NCBI RefSeq assembly: GCF_901538265.1
Contig: NZ_LR593886.1
Span: forward strand, 5,539,738 to 5,603,737
Length of the DNA: 64,000 bases
Direction: 5' to 3'
Origin: Gemmata massiliana
Lineage (GTDB): Bacteria; Planctomycetota; Planctomycetia; Gemmatales; Gemmataceae
Shown here: in pieces, positions 36,908 to 45,429 of the stretch
Position numbering within the stretch: position 1 is the first letter of the stretch
Layout: every line of letters starts with the position of its first letter
Notes under the pieces: generated by a model
What the model saw: only the letters and a program-made list of their open reading frames with translations
Told to the model about the DNA's origin: nothing
Database searches by the model: none
Position numbers and translations under genes: made by a program

Positions 36908-37762
36908 ATGTCACCCCTGATCCGGCCGACCGGTCCACAACTCGTATTCGGGTGCGGCTATTTGGGTCGGCGCGTCGCGTTGCGCTGGTTGGCCGAGGGC
37001 CGGTCCGTGGCCGCGCTCACGCGGAAAAACGCCGACGCGCTGCGTGGCGTTGGCATCGAACCGGTCACGGGCAATATTCTCGCCCCAGAGAGCCTGCATG
37101 CGCTCCCGCCCGCGAGCACCGTGCTGTACGCAGTCGGCATGGACCGCAGCGCCGGACGGTCCATGCGCGACGTGTACGTGACGGGTCTGGCACACGTTCT
37201 AACTACGCTCCCACCGTGCAGCCGGTTCATTTACGCATCTAGCACGAGTGTGTACGGCCAAACTAACAGTGACTGGGTAACGGAATCCGCGCCCACCGAG
37301 CCGTCTGAGGAATCGGGCCAGATCGTACTCGAAGCTGAACGACTGCTTCGGTCTCAAAAGCCCGATGCGATCGTCCTCCGATTCGCGGGGTTGTACGGCC
37401 CGGACCGGCTCCTGCGCAAGCACCCCGTCCTCAAAGGCGAACCGCTCGTGGGCGACGCGGACAAGTGGCTGAACCTCGTTCACGTCGCGGACGCGGCTTC
37501 TGCCGTGCAGTGGGCCGAAACGCACGCCGTTCCCGGGGAAACGTACAACATCGCCGACGGCGCTCCGGTATCCCGACGCGACTTCTACACACGCCTCGCC
37601 GAGTTGCTCCGCGCCCCGGAAGCGAAGTTCGACTCGCGGCCCGAACCGGGTGCCCCGAATCGACGCATCGACGCCGCAAAGTTCCGCGCGCTCGGATGGG
37701 CGCCCGCGTTTACGAGTTACCACGACGGCTTGACCGCGGCGGTCGCGGAAACGACCATGTAG
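36908..37762 (+). CDS. NAD(P)-dependent epimerase/dehydratase (extended SDR, YeeZ-like)
   Basis: A 284-residue protein with a Rossmann start VFGCGYLGRR (13-22; G15-x-G17-x2-G20) and the SDR active-site stretch FIYASSTSVYG near 110. The Lys expected four residues after the catalytic Tyr in classical SDRs is not present (Y-G-Q-T-N), so it may be a nucleotide-binding or atypical member. YeeZ-type proteins share this. Near its end it has a GWAP motif typical of sugar-nucleotide SDRs. ATG at 36908. The next gene starts 23 nt after its stop, so they may be co-transcribed. The substrate is unknown. Confidence 0.8.
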   Translation: MSPLIRPTGPQLVFGCGYLGRRVALRWLAEGRSVAALTRKNADALRGVGIEPVTGNILAPESLHALPPASTVLYAVGMDRSAGRSMRDVYVTGLAHVLTTLPPCSRFIYASSTSVYGQTNSDWVTESAPTEPSEESGQIVLEAERLLRSQKPDAIVLRFAGLYGPDRLLRKHPVLKGEPLVGDADKWLNLVHVADAASAVQWAETHAVPGETYNIADGAPVSRRDFYTRLAELLRAPEAKFDSRPEPGAPNRRIDAAKFRALGWAPAFTSYHDGLTAAVAETTM

Positions 37763-37785
37763 CCTCCCTCACGCGAAGGTATCCC

Positions 37786-38892
37786 ATGATGTTCCGCTTG
37801 CTCGCCGTCTGCACCGCACTCGCGGTCGCGTCGCCCGCGTTCGCCGAAGACAAAGAAAAACCGAAGCCGAACACGCTCACGCCAAAAGAGATCGCGGACG
37901 GCTGGATTCTGCTGTTCGACGGCGAAACCACGTTCGGGTGGAAGATCGATGGGACGGCCGAAGTGAAGGACGGGGCGCTCGTGCTTGGGGGGGCGAAGTC
38001 CACTACAGCAGTGAGCACGACCACGTTCACGTCTTACGAACTGCAAATGCAAACCAGTGGTGCCGGTGCAATTGCACTGCATTCGATCAAAGGCGGCTCT
38101 CACAGTGCCGGGCTGAACAATCAATCGTCGATAGTACGAATGACGGTGGTCGGGAGCAGCGAGGGCGGCTCGTCCATTGAAAACAGCACAACAGCGGACC
38201 CGAACGGCGCCAAAACGAGCATCACCGCCGCCACGAACGGTCCCGCGGAACTCCGGCTCGAAGTTCCGGCCGGCGGCTCCCTCTCCATCAAGTCGCTCAA
38301 GCTCCGGCCCGAGTGCCCGAGGTCGCTGTTCACCGGGAAGAACCTCGACGGCTGGAAGGTCAACGCGGCCGACCCAAAACGGATGTCGTCGAAGTGGGAG
38401 GTCACGAAGGACGGCGAACTGTCGCTCAAGAACGGCCCGGGTGATCTCGTGACGGAGAAGGAGTTCGACAACTTCGTGCTGCAACTGGAGTGCAAGACGC
38501 TCGGCAAGGCGCTCAACAGCGGGGCGTTCTTCCGCTGCATCCCCGGCCAGTACCAGAACGGCTACGAGGCGCAGATTCACAACGGCTTCAAGGACGACGA
38601 TCGCACCAAGCCCTCGGACTTCGGCACGGGCGCGGTGTACCGCCGGATCGCGGCGCGGAGGGTGGTGGCCAACGACAACGAGTGGTTCACAATGACGGTC
38701 GTGGCCAACGGGAAGCGCATCACGACATGGGTGAACGGCTACCAGACCGTAGATTGGACTGACGATCGTAAAGAGAGTGACAACCCGCGCCAGGGTTACC
38801 GCGCCGCGAAGGGACCGCTGTCCATCCAGGGCCACGACGCGACCACGGACATCCTGTTCCGCAACATCCGGATCGCTGAATTACCGAAGTAA
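37786..38892 (+). CDS. Secreted DUF1080 (3-keto-disaccharide hydrolase) protein
   Basis: A 368-residue protein from the ATG at 37786, giving the signal peptide MMFRLLAVCTALAVASPAFA. Two DUF1080-like units are visible. A degenerate one begins GWILLFDGETTFGW (about 45-180). A full one begins RSLFTGKNLDGWK (about 180-368) and contains GAFFRCIPGQYQNGYEAQIHNG and GTGAVYR. The fold is a concanavalin-like lectin/glucanase sandwich, and some members hydrolyse 3-keto-glucosides. That fits the Gfo/Idh/MocA oxidoreductase encoded convergently next door, since such enzymes make 3-keto sugars. The pairing is inference. The gene is followed by a hairpin shared with the oxidoreductase gene. Confidence 0.85.
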   Translation: MMFRLLAVCTALAVASPAFAEDKEKPKPNTLTPKEIADGWILLFDGETTFGWKIDGTAEVKDGALVLGGAKSTTAVSTTTFTSYELQMQTSGAGAIALHSIKGGSHSAGLNNQSSIVRMTVVGSSEGGSSIENSTTADPNGAKTSITAATNGPAELRLEVPAGGSLSIKSLKLRPECPRSLFTGKNLDGWKVNAADPKRMSSKWEVTKDGELSLKNGPGDLVTEKEFDNFVLQLECKTLGKALNSGAFFRCIPGQYQNGYEAQIHNGFKDDDRTKPSDFGTGAVYRRIAARRVVANDNEWFTMTVVANGKRITTWVNGYQTVDWTDDRKESDNPRQGYRAAKGPLSIQGHDATTDILFRNIRIAELPK

Positions 38893-38904
38893 AGCAAACA
38901 GCCG

Positions 38905-38968
38905 GTGTGAGCCGGCCGGCGAGAACGGAGGGCATCAGGCACCTCGCCCCTCGCCGGCCGGCTCACAC
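38905..38968. repeat. 19-bp perfect inverted repeat (hairpin family B, copy 2)
   Basis: Arms 38905-38923 and 38950-38968 (GTGTGAGCCGGCCGGCGAG). The sequence continues rightward to GCCGTTCGCCAAG, the same outer sequence as the 17647 copy. It lies between convergent genes and can act as a two-way terminator. Confidence 0.85.
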
Positions 38969-38993
38969 CCGCCGTTCGCCAAGCACTCAAGGC

Positions 38994-40745
38994 TTACGCC
39001 TTCTTCGTCGGGCCGTGCTTCGTTTCGGGCACGTCGCTCTTGGTCACGTCGAACCACGCATCCTCGAACACGATCCGTTCCTTCTTCGCCATCGCCATGT
39101 TCGCGGTCAGTGCGAGGATGGCGTCGGCCATTGCGACCTCGCCGTGGCACCGCGGGATGATGTCCTTGTGGACGAACTCGCCCTTGTCGTTCTTCGTGTA
39201 GTCCACCTTCCCGCCCTTCTTCTGCCACATGCGCAGGCAGTAGGCGAAGTGTTCCATCTCGGTGCGGTACCCGCGAACGGCACTGTCCCAGGTCGCGCTA
39301 GCGCCCTTCGTGATCGCCGCACCACCGCCACCGCCCCAAGTGCTCGTCGCTTCCATCGCGGGCTTACCGCCGCCGGCACCGGTCACAGTCACTTTCGTGT
39401 CGCGCCCGCCGCTGCTGCCCTTGCCCGGTTCCGGTTCCTTGTACAGATACACTTCCGCTTCCTTCGAGATAATCATGGTGCCGCGGCTGCCCATGACGCA
39501 CTCGCCGTAGTCCTCGAAGCTGTTCGTGTTGAACGACGAGTACGTGACGATCACGATGTCGCTCTCGTCCTTGCCACCCTTCTTGGCCTTCGGGTGGTTC
39601 TTACCGGGGAACTCGAAGGTCACGAACACGCCGTCGTCGCTCTCGCGATCGTTCTTCCCCGGGCCGTAGAAGAATTCCCCGCCGATCCCGCTGACCGCGA
39701 TCGGGTGAACGTGCCCCAAAATAATCGAGGACGCATCGAGTTGGTGGCTCCCGAGTTCGGCCATCAACCCGCCGCCGGTCTTGTCGTAGAGGCGCCAGCG
39801 CACCAGTTCGGTGATGCTCTCGTACCCGAGGTCACGGAGCTTCTGCGGCTCCTTCAGGAACGGCTCGGCGTCCTGCTTGGGGACCGGTTTGCACCACCCG
39901 TCGCGCAGTGCGGGCAGGTCGAACTCCTTGCCGTTGATGTCGTTACCCGTCGCGAACTTCTCGCGCTCGGCCGGGCTCGCGCTGAACGGCCACGAGTTGT
40001 TGCGCGGCCACTGCGCGCGGATGTGCTTGATGTCGCCCAGGATATCGGTCTGGAGCACTTCGATGGCGTGAGCGTAAAGCGTGCTGTAGTGCCGCTGGTG
40101 GCCGACGGAGAGGAGCAGGCCCTTCTCCTTGGCGTAGTTCGTCATCTCCTTGCACTTGCTGATGGTGCGGGCCATCAGTTTTTCGCACAGGACGTGCAGA
40201 CCGGCGTCCATGCACTTCTTCGCGATCACGTCGTGCGTGTGCAGCGGGGTCGCGATGACGACCATTTCGAGGCCGAGTTTCTTCGCGTCCGCAAGCAGTT
40301 CCTCGACGGTGTTGTAGCGCGCGATCTTCTTGGCCGCGTCCTTACCGTAGATGTTGTTCAGCCCCTTGCGCGGGCTGGGCGCCTTCTCGCCCTCGAAAAT
40401 GCGATCCAGGTTCGACGGCCGGATGTCGCACACCGCGACGATCTGGTTGTACTCCTTGTTGTGGTCGCCCACGAGGACGCCGCCCTCATCGCCGCACCCG
40501 ATGAGGGCGGTCTTCACCGCGTTGTTGCCCTGCCACGACTGGTAGCCGTAGTACACCGCGGCCGACACCGGTACGACCGCGCCGGCGGCCAGGCCCGCCT
40601 TCAGCACGTCCCGGCGATCGGGGCCGGACGAGTCGGGGCCGACCGCCACCGAGTTCATCTTGCCGGCGCGGGCGAGGTCGCCGACCGTTTGCTCGAAGTT
40701 CGCTTTACCGGCAGCCTTCTGCTCGGGGGTCAGATCGAGAGCCAT
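38994..40745 (-). CDS. Gfo/Idh/MocA family oxidoreductase, Tat-exported (second paralogue)
   Basis: A 583-residue protein from the ATG at 40745 (MALDLTPEQK). An unusual 40-residue leader precedes the twin-arginine motif D43-R44-R45-D-V-L and its hydrophobic run (49-70), so the Tat signal is internal by usual standards. The Rossmann motif LIGCGDEGG lies at 81-89. The C-terminal half includes a Gly-rich, low-complexity loop (SSGGRDTKVTVTGAGGGK) not seen in the paralogue at 6264. The domain order is otherwise canonical. It is convergent with the DUF1080 gene, with which it may share a sugar pathway. The exact sugar cannot be told. Confidence 0.88.
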   Translation of the reverse strand: MALDLTPEQKAAGKANFEQTVGDLARAGKMNSVAVGPDSSGPDRRDVLKAGLAAGAVVPVSAAVYYGYQSWQGNNAVKTALIGCGDEGGVLVGDHNKEYNQIVAVCDIRPSNLDRIFEGEKAPSPRKGLNNIYGKDAAKKIARYNTVEELLADAKKLGLEMVVIATPLHTHDVIAKKCMDAGLHVLCEKLMARTISKCKEMTNYAKEKGLLLSVGHQRHYSTLYAHAIEVLQTDILGDIKHIRAQWPRNNSWPFSASPAEREKFATGNDINGKEFDLPALRDGWCKPVPKQDAEPFLKEPQKLRDLGYESITELVRWRLYDKTGGGLMAELGSHQLDASSIILGHVHPIAVSGIGGEFFYGPGKNDRESDDGVFVTFEFPGKNHPKAKKGGKDESDIVIVTYSSFNTNSFEDYGECVMGSRGTMIISKEAEVYLYKEPEPGKGSSGGRDTKVTVTGAGGGKPAMEATSTWGGGGGAAITKGASATWDSAVRGYRTEMEHFAYCLRMWQKKGGKVDYTKNDKGEFVHKDIIPRCHGEVAMADAILALTANMAMAKKERIVFEDAWFDVTKSDVPETKHGPTKKA

Positions 40746-40884
40746 GATTCCACTCCGGGGAGGTAGCTGTATTGTCCGCTCGAAAGCGTGTATTTGGGAA
40801 GAAGAAAAGTCGTAGAGGTTTGTCAGGACTCGGGCATCGTGTGCCGGGCCCACATCAGGCGAGCCGGCACACCAGGAACTGCGA

Positions 40885-42198
40885 TTAAGCCGGGCAGCCG
40901 TTGCACTTGCAGAACGGACGGAGCACGATCGCGTCCAACCCGAGCCAGCGCCCCGTGGGGTAGCACGCAAGCGCGAGAAGTGCAAGCGCCTCGATCACGT
41001 TCTTGTTGATGAACAACGGGTTGCCCTCGGTGTTCGGCGGGAGCGGGTACCACGGGAACGCCGGATGCGCCAGATACGTCATCACCAGGAACCCCGCCGC
41101 CATCACACACGCGAGGCGGGTGAGCAGCCCGGCCATGAGGCACGAGCCGACCACAACAAGGAACCACATCGTGAAGCGGTCCATGCGCTGGCCGACCGAC
41201 AGTTCCGGGGTCGCGTTCGGATCGGGCTTGAAGCCCAAGTCCTTCTTGAGTTCGTCAATGAACGCATTCGCGTCGCGCGCCAGGTCCGCCTCAGCGGTGA
41301 TAGCGCCCATCCGGAACTCGGCAACGCGCTTGGAATCGGTGCCGGTGCCGTTCCCCAACCCGAGTGACTGGCGCTCTTCCGCGTCCCTGGCTTCCTTCCG
41401 CACCCACTCCAGGTGATCGAGTCGTTGCGGTGCGGTGAGTTGCAGATCCCCGCTGATGAACTTGACTTGAGCGGGTCGCGCGTCCGCGCCGTACACCCAG
41501 CGGGCGTAAGCAGCTTTGACGGCCAGAACGAGTTCGTCGCCGGTCTTTTCGTGAGATTCGAGCTTCTTCTGCGCGGCTTCTCGGGCCTTATCCCCTTCGG
41601 CCTTCGCTTTCGCCCGGGCCGCGTCGCCGGCGGTCTTGGCCGCGGTGCGTTCTGCGTCGGTCTTCGCTGCTTTCGTCGCCTTCCCCTCGGCCTCGGTCGC
41701 GCCCTTCACGGCTTTTTCTTCCGCGGTCGTTGCGTCCTTCAGTTCCCGTTCGGCTTCGGACTTCGCGAGCTGTTTGGCGTTCGATTCCAAAGCATCGAAC
41801 TGGTTCCGAACCTCTTCCGGGCACTTCTTGGCCTGTTCTTCCGGACTCAGTCTGAGAAACTCGGCGCGCGAAATGGACTCCGACACTCTCACCTTCTTTG
41901 CGATCTCCGCTTCAGGATCGGAGAACTGTTTGCGCATTTGCGCGCCGAGCGGCCCGGGCGCAACTTTGAAGTACGGTTCGCTGCTGAAGGGGCGGTTCGT
42001 GTCGGTCACCCCGGTGTGGATCGAGTGGATCTTGTGCAGCCCCTCGAACGTGAAGTGCCACCCGATCGCGATCCGCAGCGCGAGCAGGAAGAACACTCTC
42101 AGGGACCACTTGTTCGTGGCCGTCGCGACCACGAGCGCGATCAGCGTTCCGGCGAGGCCCGCGTACAGCACGCTGAGCGGAATCGGCAGGTGACTCAT
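40885..42198 (-). CDS. DoxX-like membrane protein with inserted Ala/Lys/Glu-rich coiled coil
   Basis: A 437-residue protein. Membrane segments lie at about 8-26 and 32-50 and then three more after residue 340, with the DoxX/thiosulfate-quinone-oxidoreductase-like stretch GLLTRLACVMAAGFLVMTYL. The four-helix DoxX core is split by a hydrophilic insert of nearly 290 residues. Its part at 140-217 is an almost pure Ala/Lys/Glu repeat (KSEAEREL, EEKAVKGATEAEGK, AAKTDAERTAAKTAG), which should form a long charged helix outside the membrane. The C-terminus ends CKCNGCPA. The gene starts 6 nt after the stop of the ApbE-like gene, so translation is coupled. The function is unknown; a quinone-linked redox role is plausible. 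Confidence 0.75.
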   Translation of the reverse strand: MSHLPIPLSVLYAGLAGTLIALVVATATNKWSLRVFFLLALRIAIGWHFTFEGLHKIHSIHTGVTDTNRPFSSEPYFKVAPGPLGAQMRKQFSDPEAEIAKKVRVSESISRAEFLRLSPEEQAKKCPEEVRNQFDALESNAKQLAKSEAERELKDATTAEEKAVKGATEAEGKATKAAKTDAERTAAKTAGDAARAKAKAEGDKAREAAQKKLESHEKTGDELVLAVKAAYARWVYGADARPAQVKFISGDLQLTAPQRLDHLEWVRKEARDAEERQSLGLGNGTGTDSKRVAEFRMGAITAEADLARDANAFIDELKKDLGFKPDPNATPELSVGQRMDRFTMWFLVVVGSCLMAGLLTRLACVMAAGFLVMTYLAHPAFPWYPLPPNTEGNPLFINKNVIEALALLALACYPTGRWLGLDAIVLRPFCKCNGCPA

Positions 42199-42204
42199 GA
42201 GTAA

Positions 42205-43302
42205 TCAGTCCGCGTGATCCGGAGGAGAGTAGACGTCCGGGGCAAGGTTGAAGCTACGGAGGGTGATCCCCCCGCCCCCCTTCGTCGGAGACGGGGGGGC
42301 AGAATCATTAGCCAAACTTGACCCCTCCCGGTTCGGCGGAGGGGTCGGAGAAGAGTCTTCTGAAGCCACGATCGCGCCCAGCGCGGGCCGTAACCGAGTG
42401 AGGGCTTCCGTGCCTACCGCACCCAAGACGAACGCGGCCGTGGACATTGCGTCGGCTTCCGCAGCGGTCGGGGCGACCACACTCGCGCTCGCGGTGCCGG
42501 AACCCGGCCAACCGGTGCGCGGGTCGAGCAAGTGGCCCAGTTTCTGACCTTTATACTCGAAGAACTGGAAGGTGGCTGCGGAAGTCCCCAACCCGGCACC
42601 AAAGAGCCGCACCGTGCCGAGCGATTCGCCGTCTTCGGAATCGGGTTTCGGGTTCTTCAGGCGGATCGGCCAGCCCCGAGAATCGCCCGGCGGACCGCCG
42701 ATCGCACACACGCTACTCCCACCCCCGTGCAGTAGCGCGGACCGCACGCCCCACTTCGTGCGCAGCAGGTCCGCGGCGCGATCGAGCGCGTAGCCCTTCC
42801 CCACTGCGCCGAGGTTCAGCTCCAGCCCCGCGACCCGAAATTTCACCGCGCGCTGTTCGGCGTTCAGCAGCACGTGCCGGGCGCCGGTCGCGCCCATCGC
42901 GCGGACCAAATCGCGGGGAACGGGCACCCCCGGTTCGCGCCGGAAAAAGCCCCACGCTTTCGTCAGCGCCCCGGTCGCGATGTCGAACGCTCCGCCCGTT
43001 TCCTTCGTCCAGACGGCACAGCGCGAGAGCAGATCGAACAACTGCGATTCTATCCCCACGAAGCCCGCCGACGCCGATGCGTTCACGCGCGACACTTCCG
43101 AGTGATCGCGGTACACGGTCATCTGGTCTTCGAGTTCGTCGATGAGGTCGAGTGCGTCTTCCGCGGCAGCAACGGGATCAGGGTGTGAACCGACGGGAAT
43201 CGCGATTTCAAACGTGGTCGCCATCGCGCGCCGCGACACGCGGACGAGCGAGAACTCGCCCGGCGCCTCCGGCTCATCGGCAAAGAGATAATCGAGCAGC
43301 AT
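42205..43302 (-). CDS. apbE: FAD:protein FMN transferase (ApbE family) with repeat-derived tail
   Basis: Covalently attaches FMN to Thr/Ser of target flavoproteins, usually at the outer membrane face. It is 365 residues. Family motifs are visible: GAVGKG (165-170), HGGGS (192-196) and the Mg-binding HLLDPRTG (257-264). There is no recognisable lipoprotein signal, so cytoplasmic or unusual export is possible. Residues about 312-345 (SPTPPPNREG and PPSPTKGGGG) are the translation of an inserted GC-rich element, after which the frame continues for about 20 residues (ITLRSFNLAPDVY). The DoxX gene follows 6 nt later. No obvious FMN acceptor protein is encoded in the window. Confidence 0.9.
   Translation of the reverse strand: MLLDYLFADEPEAPGEFSLVRVSRRAMATTFEIAIPVGSHPDPVAAAEDALDLIDELEDQMTVYRDHSEVSRVNASASAGFVGIESQLFDLLSRCAVWTKETGGAFDIATGALTKAWGFFRREPGVPVPRDLVRAMGATGARHVLLNAEQRAVKFRVAGLELNLGAVGKGYALDRAADLLRTKWGVRSALLHGGGSSVCAIGGPPGDSRGWPIRLKNPKPDSEDGESLGTVRLFGAGLGTSAATFQFFEYKGQKLGHLLDPRTGWPGSGTASASVVAPTAAEADAMSTAAFVLGAVGTEALTRLRPALGAIVASEDSSPTPPPNREGSSLANDSAPPSPTKGGGGITLRSFNLAPDVYSPPDHAD
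42270..42346. repeat. GC-rich dispersed element inside the apbE 3' end
   Basis: Two hairpins (42274-42280 with 42294-42300, and 42320-42328 with 42338-42346) inside a C-run/G-run tract. It encodes the Pro/Gly-rich segment of the ApbE-like protein in frame. Compare the element at 13297-13470. Confidence 0.65.
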
Positions 43303-43313
43303 TTATTTGAGTC

Positions 43314-43398
43314 GCACGTCGTGAGGTCGAAAGTCATAAAGTCGAAGACTTCTCGGATTGGGGTCTTCGACTTTATGACTTTCGACCTCACGACGTGC
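43314..43398. repeat. 36-bp perfect inverted repeat, 13-nt loop (hairpin family D)
   Basis: Arms 43314-43349 and 43363-43398 are exact reverse complements, starting GCACGTCGTGAGGTCGAAAG, with loop 43350-43362. It fills the 105-bp gap between the DUF4912 gene and apbE (both minus strand). A degenerate relative is at 12679-12760. Confidence 0.95.
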
Positions 43399-43407
43399 AA
43401 CCTACAA

Positions 43408-44748
43408 TCACACTTCGTTCATCTGGTCGTGGATCATCGGGTCGAGGTGCTTCGTGTTGCGTTCGACTGCGAGGACGATGGTGCGTTCCTCGACACCGTC
43501 CGCACTCGCGGCCACTGCGGGGATGATCTGCCGACTGTCCGGCAAGTTGAACGTCATCCGAAACGTGCCGTCCGAGTTCAGCTTGATCGGATCGTTGTTG
43601 AGCGTCAGGTGCGCGGCGGGATCGGTGCGGCCGAATACGATCAGCTTCGCGTCGATCTCGAAGAAGAACTTTTTCACGCTCCCCGGCGGAACGGCCCCGG
43701 TGCCGAACGCGGTCTGCTTCGGGGGCCCGATCGGACGACCCAGGCGCTCCTCAAACAGTTCGCGGAGTTCCGGATTGCCGGTGGACTCGAAGCCGGTGGA
43801 CATCGCGAGGATGCGCTCGGCCTTCCACTTCGCGTCGTCGTCGTCCCAGCCCGCGTCAATGCCCTCGACCGCCTCGCCCACACCGGCCTTCGGCGGGGTC
43901 ACCACGTTCGAGCGGGCGAGCACGTAGAAATCGCCGCGCTTCGAGACGTAACCGATGTCCGCCCGATACGCACGCGGCGGTTGCGGTACGTCGATGTACC
44001 AGTTCTGCCCCGTCCCGTGGAGCACAATGTCCCGGATGGGCGTTTCCGAAGTGCTGGTCGTATCACCGCTGGTCACATCGAACAACCGGATGATGAGCTT
44101 GGCACCGTGCCAATCCTGACGGAGCGCCGCCTCCGCGCGCTGCACGGAATGGCTGGACAGCTCCCAGTAGGCGTTCAACCAGTACGGGTTGGACACCGCG
44201 AGCAGAATCCGGTCCTTCGTGACCGGGTTGAACGGCTTGTTCGCGGTCGCATCCTTCGTCGGTTCGCGCGGCGGGACCAGCGACTTCGTCACCGGCTTGG
44301 CAGCAGTCGCCGGCGCTGGTTTAGGCTGAATCACCGGCTTCGCGACCTGAACCGCGGGCGCCTTGTGCGAGCCGTTCACGGCGGATTTACCAACCGTGGG
44401 TGCGACCGCCTTGATCTTCGGTTCGGGCTTGGCCGGGCTCGAATTCTTGGCAACAACTTTAGGTTTCGGCTTCGGCGCGGTAGCCTTTACCGGTTGAGTC
44501 GGGCGTACCGGCGCGCCCTTTTCGGGTTGCGCCTTTTTCACCTTCGTGACTTTGGCCGCGACCTTCACGGTCGGTTTGGCCGCAATCTTGGTCGGTTTGG
44601 CCACGGGTTTTGTAGCCGCAGGAGTTTTAGAAAGTGCTTTGAGGAGAGCGGGTTTATCCATCCCGTCCCAACCGCGGACCCCGCGTCGTCGGGCCAGTTC
44701 AGCCAGTTCCTTCTTGGACCGGTCTGTCAGTGAGCCAGCAGTCTTCAT
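43408..44748 (-). CDS. DUF4912 protein with Rho-N-like and Pro/Ala/Lys linker region
   Basis: A 446-residue protein from the ATG at 44748 (MKTAGSLTDR). Residues 5-40 (KKELAELARRRGVRGWDGM) resemble the Rho N-terminal/SAP-like helical module often found ahead of DUF4912. About 45-185 is a low-complexity linker rich in Ala, Lys, Pro and Val. The DUF4912 domain follows, with LLAVSNPYWLNAYWELS near 195, WHGAKLIIRLFDVT and FYVLARSNVVTPP, and a second beta domain runs to the end. There is no signal peptide or membrane segment. The domain is uncharacterised. It stands alone, divergent from the ATP synthase operon. Confidence 0.8.
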   Translation of the reverse strand: MKTAGSLTDRSKKELAELARRRGVRGWDGMDKPALLKALSKTPAATKPVAKPTKIAAKPTVKVAAKVTKVKKAQPEKGAPVRPTQPVKATAPKPKPKVVAKNSSPAKPEPKIKAVAPTVGKSAVNGSHKAPAVQVAKPVIQPKPAPATAAKPVTKSLVPPREPTKDATANKPFNPVTKDRILLAVSNPYWLNAYWELSSHSVQRAEAALRQDWHGAKLIIRLFDVTSGDTTSTSETPIRDIVLHGTGQNWYIDVPQPPRAYRADIGYVSKRGDFYVLARSNVVTPPKAGVGEAVEGIDAGWDDDDAKWKAERILAMSTGFESTGNPELRELFEERLGRPIGPPKQTAFGTGAVPPGSVKKFFFEIDAKLIVFGRTDPAAHLTLNNDPIKLNSDGTFRMTFNLPDSRQIIPAVAASADGVEERTIVLAVERNTKHLDPMIHDQMNEV

Positions 44749-45429
44749 CGGCGAGCCACTCCCCGCACAGCGTAGGCGGTTGTGGGACGGTCTGGGGAAC
44801 ATCCGTGCCGAAAATAGCCGCGGCTCCGGGTTCCGTCCCGGCGAGGTCGATCACCTCGGCGTAATAACAATTCACCGGGCGACGCCCGGGCTAATACCCG
44901 GACAACAATAATACGGAACCCAAATCCTCACAAAGAACAGCGAGCGAAGACGTCCCGCCCAAATGAGTCTTTCGCGTGGCTGCGAAAACTCGACTCAAAC
45001 AGAGCAGAAAGTCTATTGGTGGTAGGCACTCTGCATTCGTCGGCTCGTAACGAACGCCACGAATACTATAAAACGAGCCGACGATCTTTTGTTTGGGCGT
45101 GGAGCATTCCTAACTCGTTGCTCATCATAGGAAAACGCAGGGCGGCATGTCAATGTGATTTGGCAGCCGGAACTGGTTTACAGGACTGATTTTGCCCCAC
45201 CTGCACGGCGTTGAAAATGATACAACGCTCAAGAATCGCGCATTCGCTCCCGTAAACCCCAATTGAGCCACCTTCACTAAAGCAATCCAACTGGCGACGA
45301 ATCGTCACAGAAAGCCTCAAGTTTCCTGCATTTTGAGCCTCTCAATCGCCCTTGTGAAATATTTCACGAGATGCGGATTGACTTTGCCTCTGAGTTACTC
45401 ACAATACGCCCTTGTTCAGGAAACATTCT
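44749..45429. other. 681-bp intergenic region ahead of the ATP synthase operon
   Basis: A divergent intergenic region, clearly AT-richer than the genes. It contains a 12-bp inverted repeat (45037-45048 with 45073-45084, TCGTCGGCTCGT, 24-nt spacer) and several direct A/T runs. It must contain the promoters of the DUF4912 gene and the atp operon, but no -35/-10 pair stands out convincingly. No gene seen. Confidence 0.55.

Noticed and set aside
38907-40766. A 619-codon open frame opposite the second Gfo/Idh/MocA gene
   Set aside because: Exact antisense of a convincing oxidoreductase; its His/Arg/Leu-rich translation has no motif. High-GC shadow frame.
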